DNA of 64,000 bases from G963663525 sp963663525. Lineage in GTDB: Bacteria > Myxococcota_A > SURF-8 > G963663525. Location: contig CAXXHC010000001.1 of NCBI GenBank assembly GCA_963663525.2, positions 2,542,001 through 2,606,000 of the forward strand, in the 5' to 3' direction. Position numbers and translations under genes: made by a program. Below, in pieces: positions 50,903 to 59,927 of the stretch (position 1 is the stretch's first letter; each line of letters begins with the position of its first letter). The notes under the pieces are model-generated. The model saw only the letters and a program-made list of their open reading frames with translations. It searched no databases and was not told where the DNA came from.

Positions 50903-50938
50903 AAAAAAGCCGAAAACCCGTAAAAGGTTTTCGGCTTT
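50903..50938 (-). terminator. Intrinsic terminator (bidirectional shape)
   Basis: AAGCCGAAAACC / GGTTTTCGGCTT stem (50907-50918, 50926-50937). On the minus strand it follows the CGGC gene by about 20 nt and ends in T6. Confidence 0.88.
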
Positions 50939-50957
50939 AAGTCTTGGAAAAGAACGA

Positions 50958-51314
50958 TTACCAGGGATGCGTGCCGATCACCACCTTCTTGCCCCACTTG
51001 CCTTCGATTTTGGCTTTCATGTCGTCGAGATCGATGGGACAGCCCGCTGTTTTGACCGCTTTGACGATGCACGTGCCGATGTGCACGACGTCGTATTCGC
51101 GCCCGAGTTTTTCTACCATTTCGTTGGTGATGGTCATTTTCGGCATGAACAGGCCGGGGCAGCCGCCGCAACCGGCCCAGAACACCACTTCGATTTCATC
51201 GTCGTGGTTGGCGAAGGTTCCGACTTTCTCCGAAATCGCCTTGTGGCATTTGATGCAACCGATGCAGTGGATATCTTTGATTTTTTCGCAGGTCAACACT
51301 CCGATTTTCGCCAT
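50958..51314 (-). CDS. CGGC-domain metal-binding protein
   Basis: 118 residues from ATG 51314 (GAGGT upstream). MAKIGVLTCEKIKDIHCIGCIKCHKAI start, then WAGCGGCPGLF, the motif that names the family (PF08821), and GTCIVKAVKTAGCP. Many Cys: several potential iron-sulfur or metal sites. Function of the family is not established; found in anaerobes. Own terminator downstream. Opposite orientation relation: same strand as the arg operon but separated by the arg promoter. Confidence 0.85.
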   Translation of the reverse strand: MAKIGVLTCEKIKDIHCIGCIKCHKAISEKVGTFANHDDEIEVVFWAGCGGCPGLFMPKMTITNEMVEKLGREYDVVHIGTCIVKAVKTAGCPIDLDDMKAKIEGKWGKKVVIGTHPW

Positions 51315-51731
51315 CGTACACCTCGAATGAATGAAAATTGAACACGAGCCCGATCGATGGGCGGCAAAAGGGTTTCCGACACCCAATTACGCAATAAACG
51401 GGGAAGTGATACCACAATCGACGGTGAAATCGAAGAAGTTCCTTGTCGGAAATCCCGAAACGGGTGCATAGCAGGATATTGTCATTTCACTCAGATTTGT
51501 ATACCGCTCACTCCGAGTGCCGCCCGCAAGGGCGGTGTATCGAGGAGTAAATAGTGAGGAGTAAATGGTATGGCTCGATACGATTTGCTTCGCAAATCAC
51601 TCGCCATGAGCGTTTTTTGCAAAGTGGCAATTTTTTGTGATGCACCCTCCCGAAACGAGACGCCGCAAAGACGCAAAACGCCCGGTTCTGTGTCGAGAAC
51701 CGGGCGTTTCTTTTTTCTATGGAACGTATAA
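51315..51731. other. Intergenic region, no gene seen
   Basis: It contains small palindromes (GCCGCCCGCAAGGGCGG, GATTTGCTTCGCAAATC) and a doubled GAGGAGTAAAT motif near 51540-51565. It also holds the terminator of the dehydrogenase gene. REP-like scraps; nothing coding is supported. Confidence 0.5.
51676..51716 (-). terminator. Intrinsic terminator after the saccharopine-dehydrogenase-like gene
   Basis: AAACGCCCGGTTCT / AGAACCGGGCGTTT, 14-bp perfect stem with 6-nt loop, T-rich on both strands. Confidence 0.88.
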
Positions 51732-53036
51732 TCAGACTTCCAAAGCTTCCTCCACGACGATGCCGAGCGTCTCCAACTCGTCGAGAACCGGGTTGTAGAT
51801 CCGTGCATCCACCGGAGCCCAGACGCCATTAAGCGAAATCTCACCTTCGAGAATCAGCTTGACGGCAATGGCGGCGGGTAGCGCCACTGTGCGCGCCATG
51901 GCCGAATCTCCGCCCGGCTGGCCGAACTCCACCATTTTGCAGTCCACTTTTTTGCGCAACCCGTCGGTTTCGATCTCGAACTTGTGCAACAGCAGGATCA
52001 TGTCCCGTTCGCCTTCTTCGTAAGGCATACGGGCTTCCATCTGTTCGCACAGGGCATCCAGCGGCGTGTCGATGCCTTCGCCGATGGGGGTGTCGATGAA
52101 GTAGCCCAGGAATTCCAGCTTCTCGATCAGTGGGTCATTCGCCCCGAAACGCTGCACGAGAGCCGCTTTGGGGTTGGGGGTTCCTCCTAGCAGTTCACCA
52201 AGCAGCATCTTGAGCGTCATGGCGTCGAGATCGCGTTCTTTCGTGTCGAACAAGCCCAGGTCCATCATTTTCGCCCACGAATCGCAGTGGCCCGCGTAGC
52301 GAATTGTCCCCCGGAACATCGTCTGCGCCTCGTGCAGACCGTAGGTGTCGATGTAGGCCAGAGAATCCCGGTTGGGATACACTTCGAAATCGCCGAGTCC
52401 TTTGATTTCCATCGGCCAGCAGTGCCGCAACAGGTCTTCGCCGGGTACGGAAACCGTTTCTCCGCCTTTTTTATACAGCGCCGGATTGCTTGCCGCGAGC
52501 AGCACGCCGCGAGGGCTCCAGGAAAATTTGTACATCAGCGGGTTGTTGTTGGCCTCCGGTGAGGGCAGCCCTCCGCAGGACGAGGAGAATTTCACCACCT
52601 TGCCCCCCGCGGCGTGGGCGCGGTCGATCACGCGCATGGCGGACATGTGGTCGATGCCGGGGTCCAGGCCGATTTCATTGAGGAAAATCAACCCTTTGTC
52701 CTTTACGGCGTCGTCGAGCGCCTGCATTTCGGGCTTGATGTAGGAAGTCGTCACCAGGTGCTTGCCCAGGTCGAGGCAGAATTTCGCCACTTCCAGGTGA
52801 TGAATCCACGGCAGAAGCGACACCACGAGGTCCGCTTTTTCGATCTGCTCCCGCAAGGCGTCCCGATCCTGTACGTCCAGGGCATGGGCCTGTCCGTCGG
52901 GATGGTCTTCGATCAGCTTGCGGGCTTTTTCGACCGTGCGGCTGGCGACCGTCACCCCGATGTCGGGCTGGTCCAGCAGGTAGCGCACGAGAGGTCGGGC
53001 GACGAGTCCGGCTCCTAAAACGAGAACGTTGTGCAT
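51732..53036 (-). CDS. Saccharopine dehydrogenase-like protein (Lys9 type)
   Basis: 434 residues. N-terminal NAD(P) Rossmann fold VLVLGAGLVARPLVRYLL, then ADLVVSLLPWIHHLEVAKFCLD and a central EIGLDPGIDHMSAMRVID with SSSCGGLPSPEANNNP, all hallmarks of saccharopine dehydrogenase (L-glutamate-forming) and relatives. The C-terminal domain has PMEIKGLGDFEVYPNRDS and GTIRYAGHCDSW. Likely oxidises or forms a saccharopine-type secondary amine; could serve lysine catabolism or an alternative (carboxynorspermidine-like) role. The next genes upstream are 2-oxoacid oxidoreductase subunits, so a role in amino-acid or 2-oxoacid turnover is reasonable. Confidence 0.88.
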   Translation of the reverse strand: MHNVLVLGAGLVARPLVRYLLDQPDIGVTVASRTVEKARKLIEDHPDGQAHALDVQDRDALREQIEKADLVVSLLPWIHHLEVAKFCLDLGKHLVTTSYIKPEMQALDDAVKDKGLIFLNEIGLDPGIDHMSAMRVIDRAHAAGGKVVKFSSSCGGLPSPEANNNPLMYKFSWSPRGVLLAASNPALYKKGGETVSVPGEDLLRHCWPMEIKGLGDFEVYPNRDSLAYIDTYGLHEAQTMFRGTIRYAGHCDSWAKMMDLGLFDTKERDLDAMTLKMLLGELLGGTPNPKAALVQRFGANDPLIEKLEFLGYFIDTPIGEGIDTPLDALCEQMEARMPYEEGERDMILLLHKFEIETDGLRKKVDCKMVEFGQPGGDSAMARTVALPAAIAVKLILEGEISLNGVWAPVDARIYNPVLDELETLGIVVEEALEV

Positions 53037-53050
53037 GGAACAATCCTTTC

Positions 53051-54379
53051 TCAGAGAGAAGAAAATCCGGAGGATTCAAGCAGGGTTTCGGACGCTTGGA
53101 GCGCCTTGGCCACTTCTTCGGCCACCTTGGAGTTGGGAATTTCTGTCACGGTGCGTTCGAGGGCTTCCAGCGGCGGAACACCGGTGAGACGTGCCAGCAG
53201 TCCGGTCGCGGCGGCCATGCGGTTCGCTTGGCTAAGTTTCAGAGATGCGTCTTTGAATTCGCAGGCGACGACCTGCGCCTTCGTGCGGATCTCCAGCCCT
53301 TTTTGCAGGACGAGCCACGCCGTATCGGGAAGCGCCTCGATGGCGGCGCGGCCTTCTTTGAGACCTTCCTTGGAAAGGCACAATGCCGCATCGTAATTTT
53401 CAACGCCCAGATCGTCGATTTTTCGCTTGGAGATTTTCAGCGCCGAAAGCGAGTGCCCGGACTGCACCGTGATGGGGTAGTCGTCTTTCTGGGACACCCA
53501 CATGCCGCAACGGATCGCCGCCAGTCCCAGATTGGCGGCGGCGCTGATGACTTTCATCCCGGCGCTGCCCGCCAGCAAGATGTTGTATTCGTCGCCGTCG
53601 AAATCCATGGCGTGGGTCGTTTCGATGGCGGGCCACGAGGAATTCTTGGGTGTTTCCGGCCAAAGGGAACGTAGCGCGCGGGCGTATTCGGCGCGGTCGC
53701 GGCGCGCCAGCACACCGGTGGGGCGACCGCTTTCTTCGAGGTATGCGGCGATGGCTTTTTTGTTGTAGCGGTTGCGGGGACCGTAATAGGAGGTACAGAT
53801 TTCCATGATCTCAACCACGGAACAGCCCTCGTATCGTATGGCTTCGGCCAGGGTTTCCGACAGGTCCGAATCGTTGTAGATTTTCCGCGCCACGAAACCG
53901 GCACCGGCGGCGGCGGCGATTCCGGCGATATCCATCGGATATTCCAGGTTGCCCGCCGGTGTGGTGGCTGTAAGCCCGCCGTGAGGTGTACTGACGCTGT
54001 GCTGGCCGCCAGTCATGCCGAAGTTGTGATTGTTCATCACCAGAACCGTCACGCCCACATTGCGCCGGGCGAGGTTGAGCAGGTGATGCCCGCCGATGCC
54101 GCAACCGCCGTCGCCGACGAGCACCACGACGTTCAGATCCGGTTCGGCGAGTTTCACACCCGTGGCATAGGTGAAGGACCGTCCGTGCAGGCCGTGCAGC
54201 GTGTGGAGGTCGAAGAAGCGGTCCGACAGCCCCACGCAGCCGATATCGCTGACGAGCACCGTGCGTTTGGGGTCGGCTTCATTTTGCGCCAACGCCCGGT
54301 CCAGGGCTTCGAGCACGAACGAATGGGAGCATCCCGGACAAAACGGCAGGTCGCGTCGATCCACGTTGAGGTATTTCAT
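53051..54379 (-). CDS. 2-oxoacid:acceptor oxidoreductase, beta-gamma fusion subunit
   Basis: 442 residues from ATG 54379 (AAAGGG upstream). The TPP-binding beta part (1-~255) has FCPGCSHSF (CPGC at 14-17), GDGGCGIGGHHLLNLARRNVG and VLVMNNHNFGMTGGQHS. Residues ~280-440 form a gamma-type domain: NILLAGSAGMKVISAAANLGL and MWVSQKDDYPITVQSGHS. It oxidatively decarboxylates a 2-oxoacid to acyl-CoA with ferredoxin as acceptor, with the alpha subunit encoded 1 nt upstream. Ferredoxin (delta) subunit not visible here. Substrate class (2-oxoglutarate, branched or pyruvate) undetermined. Confidence 0.88.
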   Translation of the reverse strand: MKYLNVDRRDLPFCPGCSHSFVLEALDRALAQNEADPKRTVLVSDIGCVGLSDRFFDLHTLHGLHGRSFTYATGVKLAEPDLNVVVLVGDGGCGIGGHHLLNLARRNVGVTVLVMNNHNFGMTGGQHSVSTPHGGLTATTPAGNLEYPMDIAGIAAAAGAGFVARKIYNDSDLSETLAEAIRYEGCSVVEIMEICTSYYGPRNRYNKKAIAAYLEESGRPTGVLARRDRAEYARALRSLWPETPKNSSWPAIETTHAMDFDGDEYNILLAGSAGMKVISAAANLGLAAIRCGMWVSQKDDYPITVQSGHSLSALKISKRKIDDLGVENYDAALCLSKEGLKEGRAAIEALPDTAWLVLQKGLEIRTKAQVVACEFKDASLKLSQANRMAAATGLLARLTGVPPLEALERTVTEIPNSKVAEEVAKALQASETLLESSGFSSL

Positions 54380-54380
54380 G

Positions 54381-55493
54381 TCACACCCTTTCGACGATGC
54401 GGCCCGGCGCGATGCCCTTGCCGTCGATGCTCTGGAGCGAATCGATGTCTTTGTCCGGGAAAAGCCGTTCGATTTCACGAAGATACTGGCCGTGGTTCAA
54501 TTCGGGAACGAGGATTTTTGCATGTGCGCCAACGAGACGACGCAGGGCTTTTTCAGGAACCGGCCACAAGGAACGCACGAGAATTAGTGACACTTTTTTC
54601 CCTTTTTTCCTCGCCAGCCGCACCGCCTCGCGTGAAACCCTCGCCGGACCTCCGTAAGCCACGATGCAGGTTTCGGCGCCCCCTTCGAGATTGGCTTCCA
54701 CGGATTCTATCAAGTCCGCCCTGGAAAGGATCTTGTCGCGCAGGTGATTCAGCGCCTCCCCGGCCAGTTTCGGTTCCTTGACCAGCAGGCCGTTCTCTCC
54801 GTGGGTGGAGGTGTTGATGCGGGTGAGCAGATCGCCGCCAACGGGGGCGAACGGAGGGACATCCTCGGAATGCTTTCTCCTGTATGGAAGAAAGCCGGAA
54901 TCTTTGGGATCGGCTAAAACCACGTCCACCTTTTCCGGCTTCACGAGGCGCGCCGGATCGACGGTCTGGCGACTCATCACGAGATCCTTGCTGGTCAGCA
55001 GGATCACCGGGGTTCGCAACGTTGCGGCGAGATTGAAGGCTTCGATGGTTTGCAGGTAGGCGTCCTCGATATCCACGGGGCAACGCACGACCATCGGATA
55101 GCCTCCCGACGTGCCCCAGCGCGCGAACTGCACGTCGCCTTCCGCGTTCGTCGTCGCGCCGCCCGTAGCGGGCCCCATGCGCTGCACCACCACGATAACA
55201 AGCGGAAGTTCCGCCATCAGTCCGAAGCCGAGTTGCTCCGAGTACAGCGACAGCCCCGGCCCACTGGTGGCGGTCATTGCCCGTTTTCCTGCGGCGGCGG
55301 CTCCCAGGCAGAAGCCGATGGAGGCGATTTCGTCTTCCCCCTGCACTCCGATCCCGTGGGATTTCGGCAACTCGTGCAGCATGGCGGCGAGAATGCCCGA
55401 AGCGGGGGTGATGGGATATCCCGCGAAAAAGGCGCAGCCCGCATCAATGGCGGCGCGGGCAATCACGTCCGCGCCGGTGAGGTAGTGTTTCAT
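54381..55493 (-). CDS. 2-oxoacid:acceptor oxidoreductase, alpha subunit
   Basis: 370 residues. Pyrimidine-binding domain start GADVIARAAIDAGCAFFAGYPITPAS, then GEDEIASIGFCLGAAAAGKRAMTATSGPGLSLYSE and VQRMGPATGGATTNAEGD, as in KorA/PorA/VorB alpha chains. C-terminal transketolase-like domain with AYGGPARVSREAVRLARKKGKKVSLI. Partner of the beta-gamma protein, in the same operon. Domain order I-II with no gamma, consistent with the gamma part being fused to beta. Confidence 0.9.
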   Translation of the reverse strand: MKHYLTGADVIARAAIDAGCAFFAGYPITPASGILAAMLHELPKSHGIGVQGEDEIASIGFCLGAAAAGKRAMTATSGPGLSLYSEQLGFGLMAELPLVIVVVQRMGPATGGATTNAEGDVQFARWGTSGGYPMVVRCPVDIEDAYLQTIEAFNLAATLRTPVILLTSKDLVMSRQTVDPARLVKPEKVDVVLADPKDSGFLPYRRKHSEDVPPFAPVGGDLLTRINTSTHGENGLLVKEPKLAGEALNHLRDKILSRADLIESVEANLEGGAETCIVAYGGPARVSREAVRLARKKGKKVSLILVRSLWPVPEKALRRLVGAHAKILVPELNHGQYLREIERLFPDKDIDSLQSIDGKGIAPGRIVERV

Positions 55494-56106
55494 CCTGTTT
55501 CTCCCGCGATGCGTCGGAGAGGATCGTTTCCGCCATGCCGACGTTTCGCTTCGAACGGCGACCGTTCGCCGCCCTTTTCGTGATACTCACAACCTTCCGG
55601 TAAAAGCAAGAAGAGTCGCAACGATCCTTCGTGAAAAATAATCACGAATTGAGATCATTCATCCTTATACAATCAAAGGAGTCAATCGGGGACTTGTCGG
55701 TGTTTCCAAACGGTGTTTGTTCTGTGTTTCGACCGATGTCATTTCGTTTTTCATCCGTTTTTTCCTCCTGTTTTCGAGGGTGTGCGAATTGTAGAACTGT
55801 AATTATGTTCAGGTTAAAAAATATATTCAGTATAAATATCAAGGAGTTACGCGGCCTGCCAAAGGAAAGTTTGACACGAAAATATATTCAATAGACAATT
55901 TGTATACGTGACGATTCGTTTGAAGTTCTGGAAAACCGTTTGGGAGGAACCCGGTTTTCCTGCTTCGTACGGCGTTTCGGGACTGCGGCAAACCATCATG
56001 CGGAAAAAGTGAATGCGTCGAAAACCACCGGTGGGAGGGGGTTGGCAAGCGCATGAGTTTTCGTTGCCGTATTGGCTGGGAGGTTGTAGAGTCAAGGGAG
56101 GGAAAC
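55494..56106. other. Intergenic region, AT-rich, no gene supported
   Basis: Around 600 bp with short ORFs that lack ribosome sites and codon bias. Near 55810-55890 the motif AAATATATTCA occurs twice (AAAAATATATTCAGTA; AAAATATATTCAATAG), which may mark promoters. Nothing further is seen. Confidence 0.4.
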
Positions 56107-56295
56107 ATGGTAACCGTCAAAAAGTATGAAACCTACGAGGATTTCAGGAAAGAGGAGTTCAAGAGCCTGCAAACATTCTATGAAGACCTGGAAGACATCA
56201 TGGAGCAGGATCTCTTCTCGCATTTCGAAGAAGAAGAGGAAGGCATCTCGCACCAGCAATCGGTTCGAGGGCGGCGGAAGCAGTACGTTTTCTGA
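56107..56295 (+). CDS. Small acidic hypothetical protein
   Basis: 62 residues from ATG 56107 with GGGAGGG 4 nt upstream. Charged, mostly helical: VKKYETYEDFRKEEFKSL then EDIMEQDLFSHFEEEEEG, ending in a basic RGRRKQYVF. No family recognised. Followed closely by a lipoprotein-like gene in another frame. Confidence 0.6.
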   Translation: MVTVKKYETYEDFRKEEFKSLQTFYEDLEDIMEQDLFSHFEEEEEGISHQQSVRGRRKQYVF

Positions 56296-56977
56296 TCCTC
56301 GTCGGGATTGCCCTCACACAAGGAACACTCCGGTCCACCCGCAATGTTTTCGGGTTGTCGGATATGTTTTCGTCCTTGTTTGGCTTGCAGGATGGTGTAC
56401 CTCCTGCCTCGATCCCGAATACATCGACCTGCCTACTTTGAGCCAATCCCGCGAGGCGGTGCTCAACGCCTGCAACGAATCGGTGCGGGTTCCCTACACC
56501 CCGAATTCATCCGAATTGGAATGGTATTACGAGCTGTGGCTCGGCGAATACATGAAGGTCACGAACTACTCGCGTGCCGTGCTGTTGTCGGTCGTCGTCG
56601 TGACCCAGATCGTACTCGAAGACGACCGCATCATCTGGCGCTGGTATGTTTCAAGCGACTGGATGTACCTGCCGATGGAATTGTCTCTGGAGTACGATGG
56701 AGATGACATCGCTCTGGCTCAGGCATTGAACGAAGAGCTGTACGAAGGGGATTACACGCCGGTGTATACCGTGCCGCCCATTACGCGCCAAAAAGCCCAG
56801 GAAATCCTTTCGGAAACCTGCGATAGAACGTTCCGTTTCCTGGATTGCCCAAACCTGCGTATCGGATCCAGACGCCTGTATCTTTGGGCAAGTGTTTACG
56901 GGGAGGACTCCCCGGATTGCCGTGGCTGGATCGACCTGGAAAACCAGGTCGTTACCTGCCCGGATAGATGCCCTTAA
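56180..56977 (+). CDS. Probable exported/lipoprotein gene with unclear start
   Basis: From about 56340 to the stop the frame encodes a convincing secreted protein: hydrophobic VVGYVFVLVWLAGW, Cys, then CLDPEYIDLPTLSQSREAVL and a beta-rich domain (ELWLGEYMKV ... IIWRWYVSSDWMYLPMELSLEYDGDD ... ITRQKAQEILSETCD ... RIGSRRLYLWASVY). But no ATG, GTG or TTG in this frame lies between about 56183 and the signal sequence. The start given (56180) is the last in-frame ATG before it and overlaps the preceding gene. An indel that joins ATG 56344 (other frame) or a non-canonical start is possible. Function unknown. Confidence 0.5.
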   Translation: MKTWKTSWSRISSRISKKKRKASRTSNRFEGGGSSTFSDPRRDCPHTRNTPVHPQCFRVVGYVFVLVWLAGWCTSCLDPEYIDLPTLSQSREAVLNACNESVRVPYTPNSSELEWYYELWLGEYMKVTNYSRAVLLSVVVVTQIVLEDDRIIWRWYVSSDWMYLPMELSLEYDGDDIALAQALNEELYEGDYTPVYTVPPITRQKAQEILSETCDRTFRFLDCPNLRIGSRRLYLWASVYGEDSPDCRGWIDLENQVVTCPDRCP

Positions 56978-56990
56978 AGCGAAAGCCCCC

Positions 56991-57170
56991 TAACCCGAAT
57001 CATTCATGAGAAACCTGCTGCGACTTGAAAACTCTCGATCTTTCTCTCGTTTCACGATTTTCATCCTCGACAGACTGTTGAGTATGCCTGCGGGTGAAAA
57101 TCGCTCCAACTTCTTGAAATATCTTCGGTTTTCTGCGTCTCGCTACGATTTTCATGAATAATTCGGGCTA
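56991..57170 (+). mobile_element. 180-bp palindromic MITE-like element, copy 3
   Basis: Ends TAACCCGAATCATTCATGA and TCATGAATAATTCGGGCTA pair with G-T tolerance; interior as in copies 1 and 2 with more substitutions (TCGTTTCACGATTTTCATCC). Length 180 bp again. It lies 13 bp after the lipoprotein-like gene stop and 15 bp before the GspF-like gene's stop codon. Confidence 0.86.
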
Positions 57171-57185
57171 AAAAAAAGGAATTTT

Positions 57186-57575
57186 TTAGTTGTCGGTGAC
57201 CGATTCGTCGTCGTACTCGTCGTTATCCTCTTCCATGTCGTCGAAGAATTCTTCAAGCATTTCTTCCGACATCGCCTGCACGTGTGCTTCGACGTGGATC
57301 AGGATACGATCCATACCTTCGGCGAGACGCCCTTCTTTTTCGGTGTGTTCCACGATCGTTGCTGCGACCGGACCGACGAGATCGACGTACTCCAGGCAGG
57401 CCGACCCGAAGGTGTTTCCCTGCTTGAGTTGTTCCAGAGAATGCTGACAGAATTCATGCCATTCGCCTTCCTGAGTCAGATCGCTCAGGATTTGCAGCGA
57501 CTTTTCGAGCGGTACGCCCGCGCCGATCATGCAGGAAAAATCCGTCCAGAACATCAGATCTTCAATAATTTCCAT
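57186..57575 (-). CDS. Stand-alone GspF/PilC-like (T2SF) cytoplasmic domain protein
   Basis: 129 residues, ATG 57575 with AAAGGA upstream. Residues ~5-95 match the six-helix cytoplasmic domain of type II secretion/type IV pilus F proteins: FWTDFSCMIGAGVPLEKSLQIL (cf. AGVPLL.AL), LKQGNTFGSACL, AATIVEHTEKEGRLAEGMDRI (cf. GEESGRL). No transmembrane segments follow; instead a very acidic tail (EEFFDDMEEDNDEYDDE). It could be a soluble regulator or decoy, or a domain remnant. No other secretion genes nearby. Terminator-like signals not seen. Confidence 0.7.
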   Translation of the reverse strand: MEIIEDLMFWTDFSCMIGAGVPLEKSLQILSDLTQEGEWHEFCQHSLEQLKQGNTFGSACLEYVDLVGPVAATIVEHTEKEGRLAEGMDRILIHVEAHVQAMSEEMLEEFFDDMEEDNDEYDDESVTDN

Positions 57576-57998
57576 GGTTCGTCCTTTGTGAATGTTCGAA
57601 AAAAAGCAAAAGCGAAAACTTTGTCACGATGTTTATTAGCGGCACTTGTCGCGATTTGCAAGAAAACATGGAATTTCAAATGGATGTCGCACCGTGTCAC
57701 CTTTTTCTAAGAATGGCATTTCTGGCTGAAATCGGCGAATCGGACCCGTAATTAAAAGCGGTATTTTTTACGAATTGCGTGGCGAAAAGAATTCATGACG
57801 CAAAGCGGCAAGAAAAGCCAAAAAGTTGTTGATAATCGTGCAAAGTTTTGCTTAACTCCCTGACGGATTCATGGTGACTGTTGTTCGAAACGTTGCACGC
57901 GCTCTTGTGGTACTCAGACGAAAACGAATGCGATTTGTTCCGACCGAAATCGGGATCGAGTGATTCCCGAGAAACGCCGGACCAGTGGAGGTGGAAAG
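57576..57998. other. Intergenic region, no feature seen
   Basis: About 420 bp between the divergent GspF-like and CoA-transferase genes. No ORF with ribosome site, no large palindrome or repeat recognised. Promoters for both genes must lie here. Confidence 0.4.
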
Positions 57999-59699
57999 AT
58001 GAATCTGATCGACAAGTTACAATTGCTCAAACACATTGCGATTTGGCGGATGACCTGGAACAGGCGCGACATTCACTTCCGTCCGTCGCACCTCAACCCC
58101 GAAAAATTCATTTCCGGATACGAAGCGGCGAAGAAATTCCAGGATGGCCAGACCGTCGTGTCTTGCGGCATGGCCGGGCACGCGCGCTGTTCGATTTTCT
58201 ACTGGTCGATCCGGGATCTTTTCGAAGCCACCAACCATCCCAAGGATCTCACCTGGATTACGGTCGGAGCGCAGGGCTCGCGCGGTCGCGTTCCCGGCAC
58301 CATCGAAGAACTGGGTATTCCCGGTATCATTACCACTTATATCAGCGGGCACATTGAAACCGAAAAAACACTGCTGAAACTTGCGGACCAGGGACACCTG
58401 GAACTGCACACCATGGCGCAGGGGATGCAATCGTTCCTGTTGGAAGCTCAGGGCAAGGGAATCTACAGCCTGGAAAGCGAAGTCGGAATCGGTACTTTCC
58501 TGGACCCCAGGGTCGGGAACGGCTCGCAGGTGTCTCCGGGAGCCAAGCAGCAGTTCGTCGAAGCCAAGGGCGATAAGCTTGTGTATCGCCTTCCGAAAAT
58601 CGATGTGGCGATTTTCAACGCGCCATACGCCGATAAAGAAGGCAATATTTACTTCAAGCACGCCTCGTCGCTCACCGAAAATTACGAAGTGACCGAGGCG
58701 GCATGTGCCAACGGCGGTCTGGTGATGCCTTGCGTGGGCGGAATCATCGAGAAAAACGAGGCCGAAATCAGCATTCCCGCCGAGAAGGTCAGTTACATCG
58801 TCTACAACCCGTACAACGAGCAGACAGGCTCGATTCCGATGAAGCGCTACTGGCCGATGTTCACCGTCGGTTCCAAGCACGACGTCAAAGATGCGGTAGA
58901 AAAACTGAAATTCGCCAACAACGTGCTTAAAATCACGCCGGTGCGTGGTGAAGTGGAAAACGCCATGGCGCGTCTGGCCGCCGAACTGTTTCTCGATGAA
59001 GCGCACAAGGGCGCATTCATCAATATCGGCGTGGGTTTGCCTGAAGAAGTCTGCCGCCTGATTTACGAAAGCGGTCTGTACGAAGACCTGACCTTCAGTT
59101 CCGAAACCGGCGTGTATGGCGGATTGCCGACCATGGGCATTTTCTTCGGTGGAGCGATCAACCCGGAGCGCATGGAAGGCTCTTCCTGGATGTTCCACAA
59201 GTACGAAGAAAGCCTGGATATCACCAGTCTGGGCTTTTTGCAGGTGGACAGCGAAGGCAACGTGAACGTATCCAAACGCGGACCTCGAATGCTCGATTAC
59301 GTCGGACCCGGAGGGTTCCCGAATATCGTACACGGCGCGAAAACCATAATATTTATCGGAACTTGGGCGGCCCATTCCAAAATGGCCATCCGCAACGGAC
59401 AGATCGTCATCGACAATCCCGGCACGCCGAAGTTCGTGGACCGGGTGGACCAGATCACGTTCAGTGGCAAGGAAGCCCTGAAAATGGGAAAGAAAGTCTA
59501 CTACATCACCAACCTTGGCATGTTCAAGCTCACCGAGGCCGGAGTCGAACTGGTCCAGGTCATGCCGGGTATCGACGTCCAGAAGGATATTCTCGGCACG
59601 ACCGAGGCGAAGATCATTCTTCCTGAAAACGGAGAAGTTCCCGTCGTGAAGTCTTCGGTCGTCACCGGCGAAGGCTTCGAACTCAAATGGAAGAAATAA
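57999..59699 (+). CDS. CoA-transferase family I, fused alpha-beta (propionate/acetate CoA-transferase like)
   Basis: 566 residues from ATG 57999 (GGAGGT 7 nt upstream). Two CoA-transferase lobes in one chain: an N-terminal alpha-like domain (QTVVSCGMAGHARCS ... VGAQGSRGRVPGTIEELGIPG) and a C-terminal beta-like domain with GAFINIGVGLPEEVCRLIYE. The catalytic glutamate is E369 in SSETGVYGGLP, which forms the glutamyl-CoA thioester. It exchanges CoA between acyl-CoA and free carboxylates (propionate, acetate, butyrate or 3-oxoacid). A second, unrelated-subfamily CoA-transferase follows 228 nt downstream on the same strand, suggesting an operon for acyl-CoA fermentation products. Confidence 0.88.
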   Translation: MNLIDKLQLLKHIAIWRMTWNRRDIHFRPSHLNPEKFISGYEAAKKFQDGQTVVSCGMAGHARCSIFYWSIRDLFEATNHPKDLTWITVGAQGSRGRVPGTIEELGIPGIITTYISGHIETEKTLLKLADQGHLELHTMAQGMQSFLLEAQGKGIYSLESEVGIGTFLDPRVGNGSQVSPGAKQQFVEAKGDKLVYRLPKIDVAIFNAPYADKEGNIYFKHASSLTENYEVTEAACANGGLVMPCVGGIIEKNEAEISIPAEKVSYIVYNPYNEQTGSIPMKRYWPMFTVGSKHDVKDAVEKLKFANNVLKITPVRGEVENAMARLAAELFLDEAHKGAFINIGVGLPEEVCRLIYESGLYEDLTFSSETGVYGGLPTMGIFFGGAINPERMEGSSWMFHKYEESLDITSLGFLQVDSEGNVNVSKRGPRMLDYVGPGGFPNIVHGAKTIIFIGTWAAHSKMAIRNGQIVIDNPGTPKFVDRVDQITFSGKEALKMGKKVYYITNLGMFKLTEAGVELVQVMPGIDVQKDILGTTEAKIILPENGEVPVVKSSVVTGEGFELKWKK

Positions 59700-59927
59700 G
59701 CCCGTTTTCATTCGATTCGGGCTCTTAAAAACAATGATATTCGGTTCGTGGAACGGTAAAGGTTGACGGACTGAACATCTTTTGTTATCCAACAGGCCAA
59801 CTTGTGTTCAACGCAACGCATAATGAAGATACCATGATGAACCTTTCGGTCGTTTTTCCCACTTCCATCCCTTTTTCTCGTTCCCTCGAATGCTCGTAAG
59901 TGCTTGTTTTGTGAAAGGAAACCGAAC

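Noticed and set aside
55631..55894. Plus-strand 87-codon ORF in the gap after the 2-oxoacid oxidoreductase
   Set aside because: AT-rich, no ribosome site, no domain signal.
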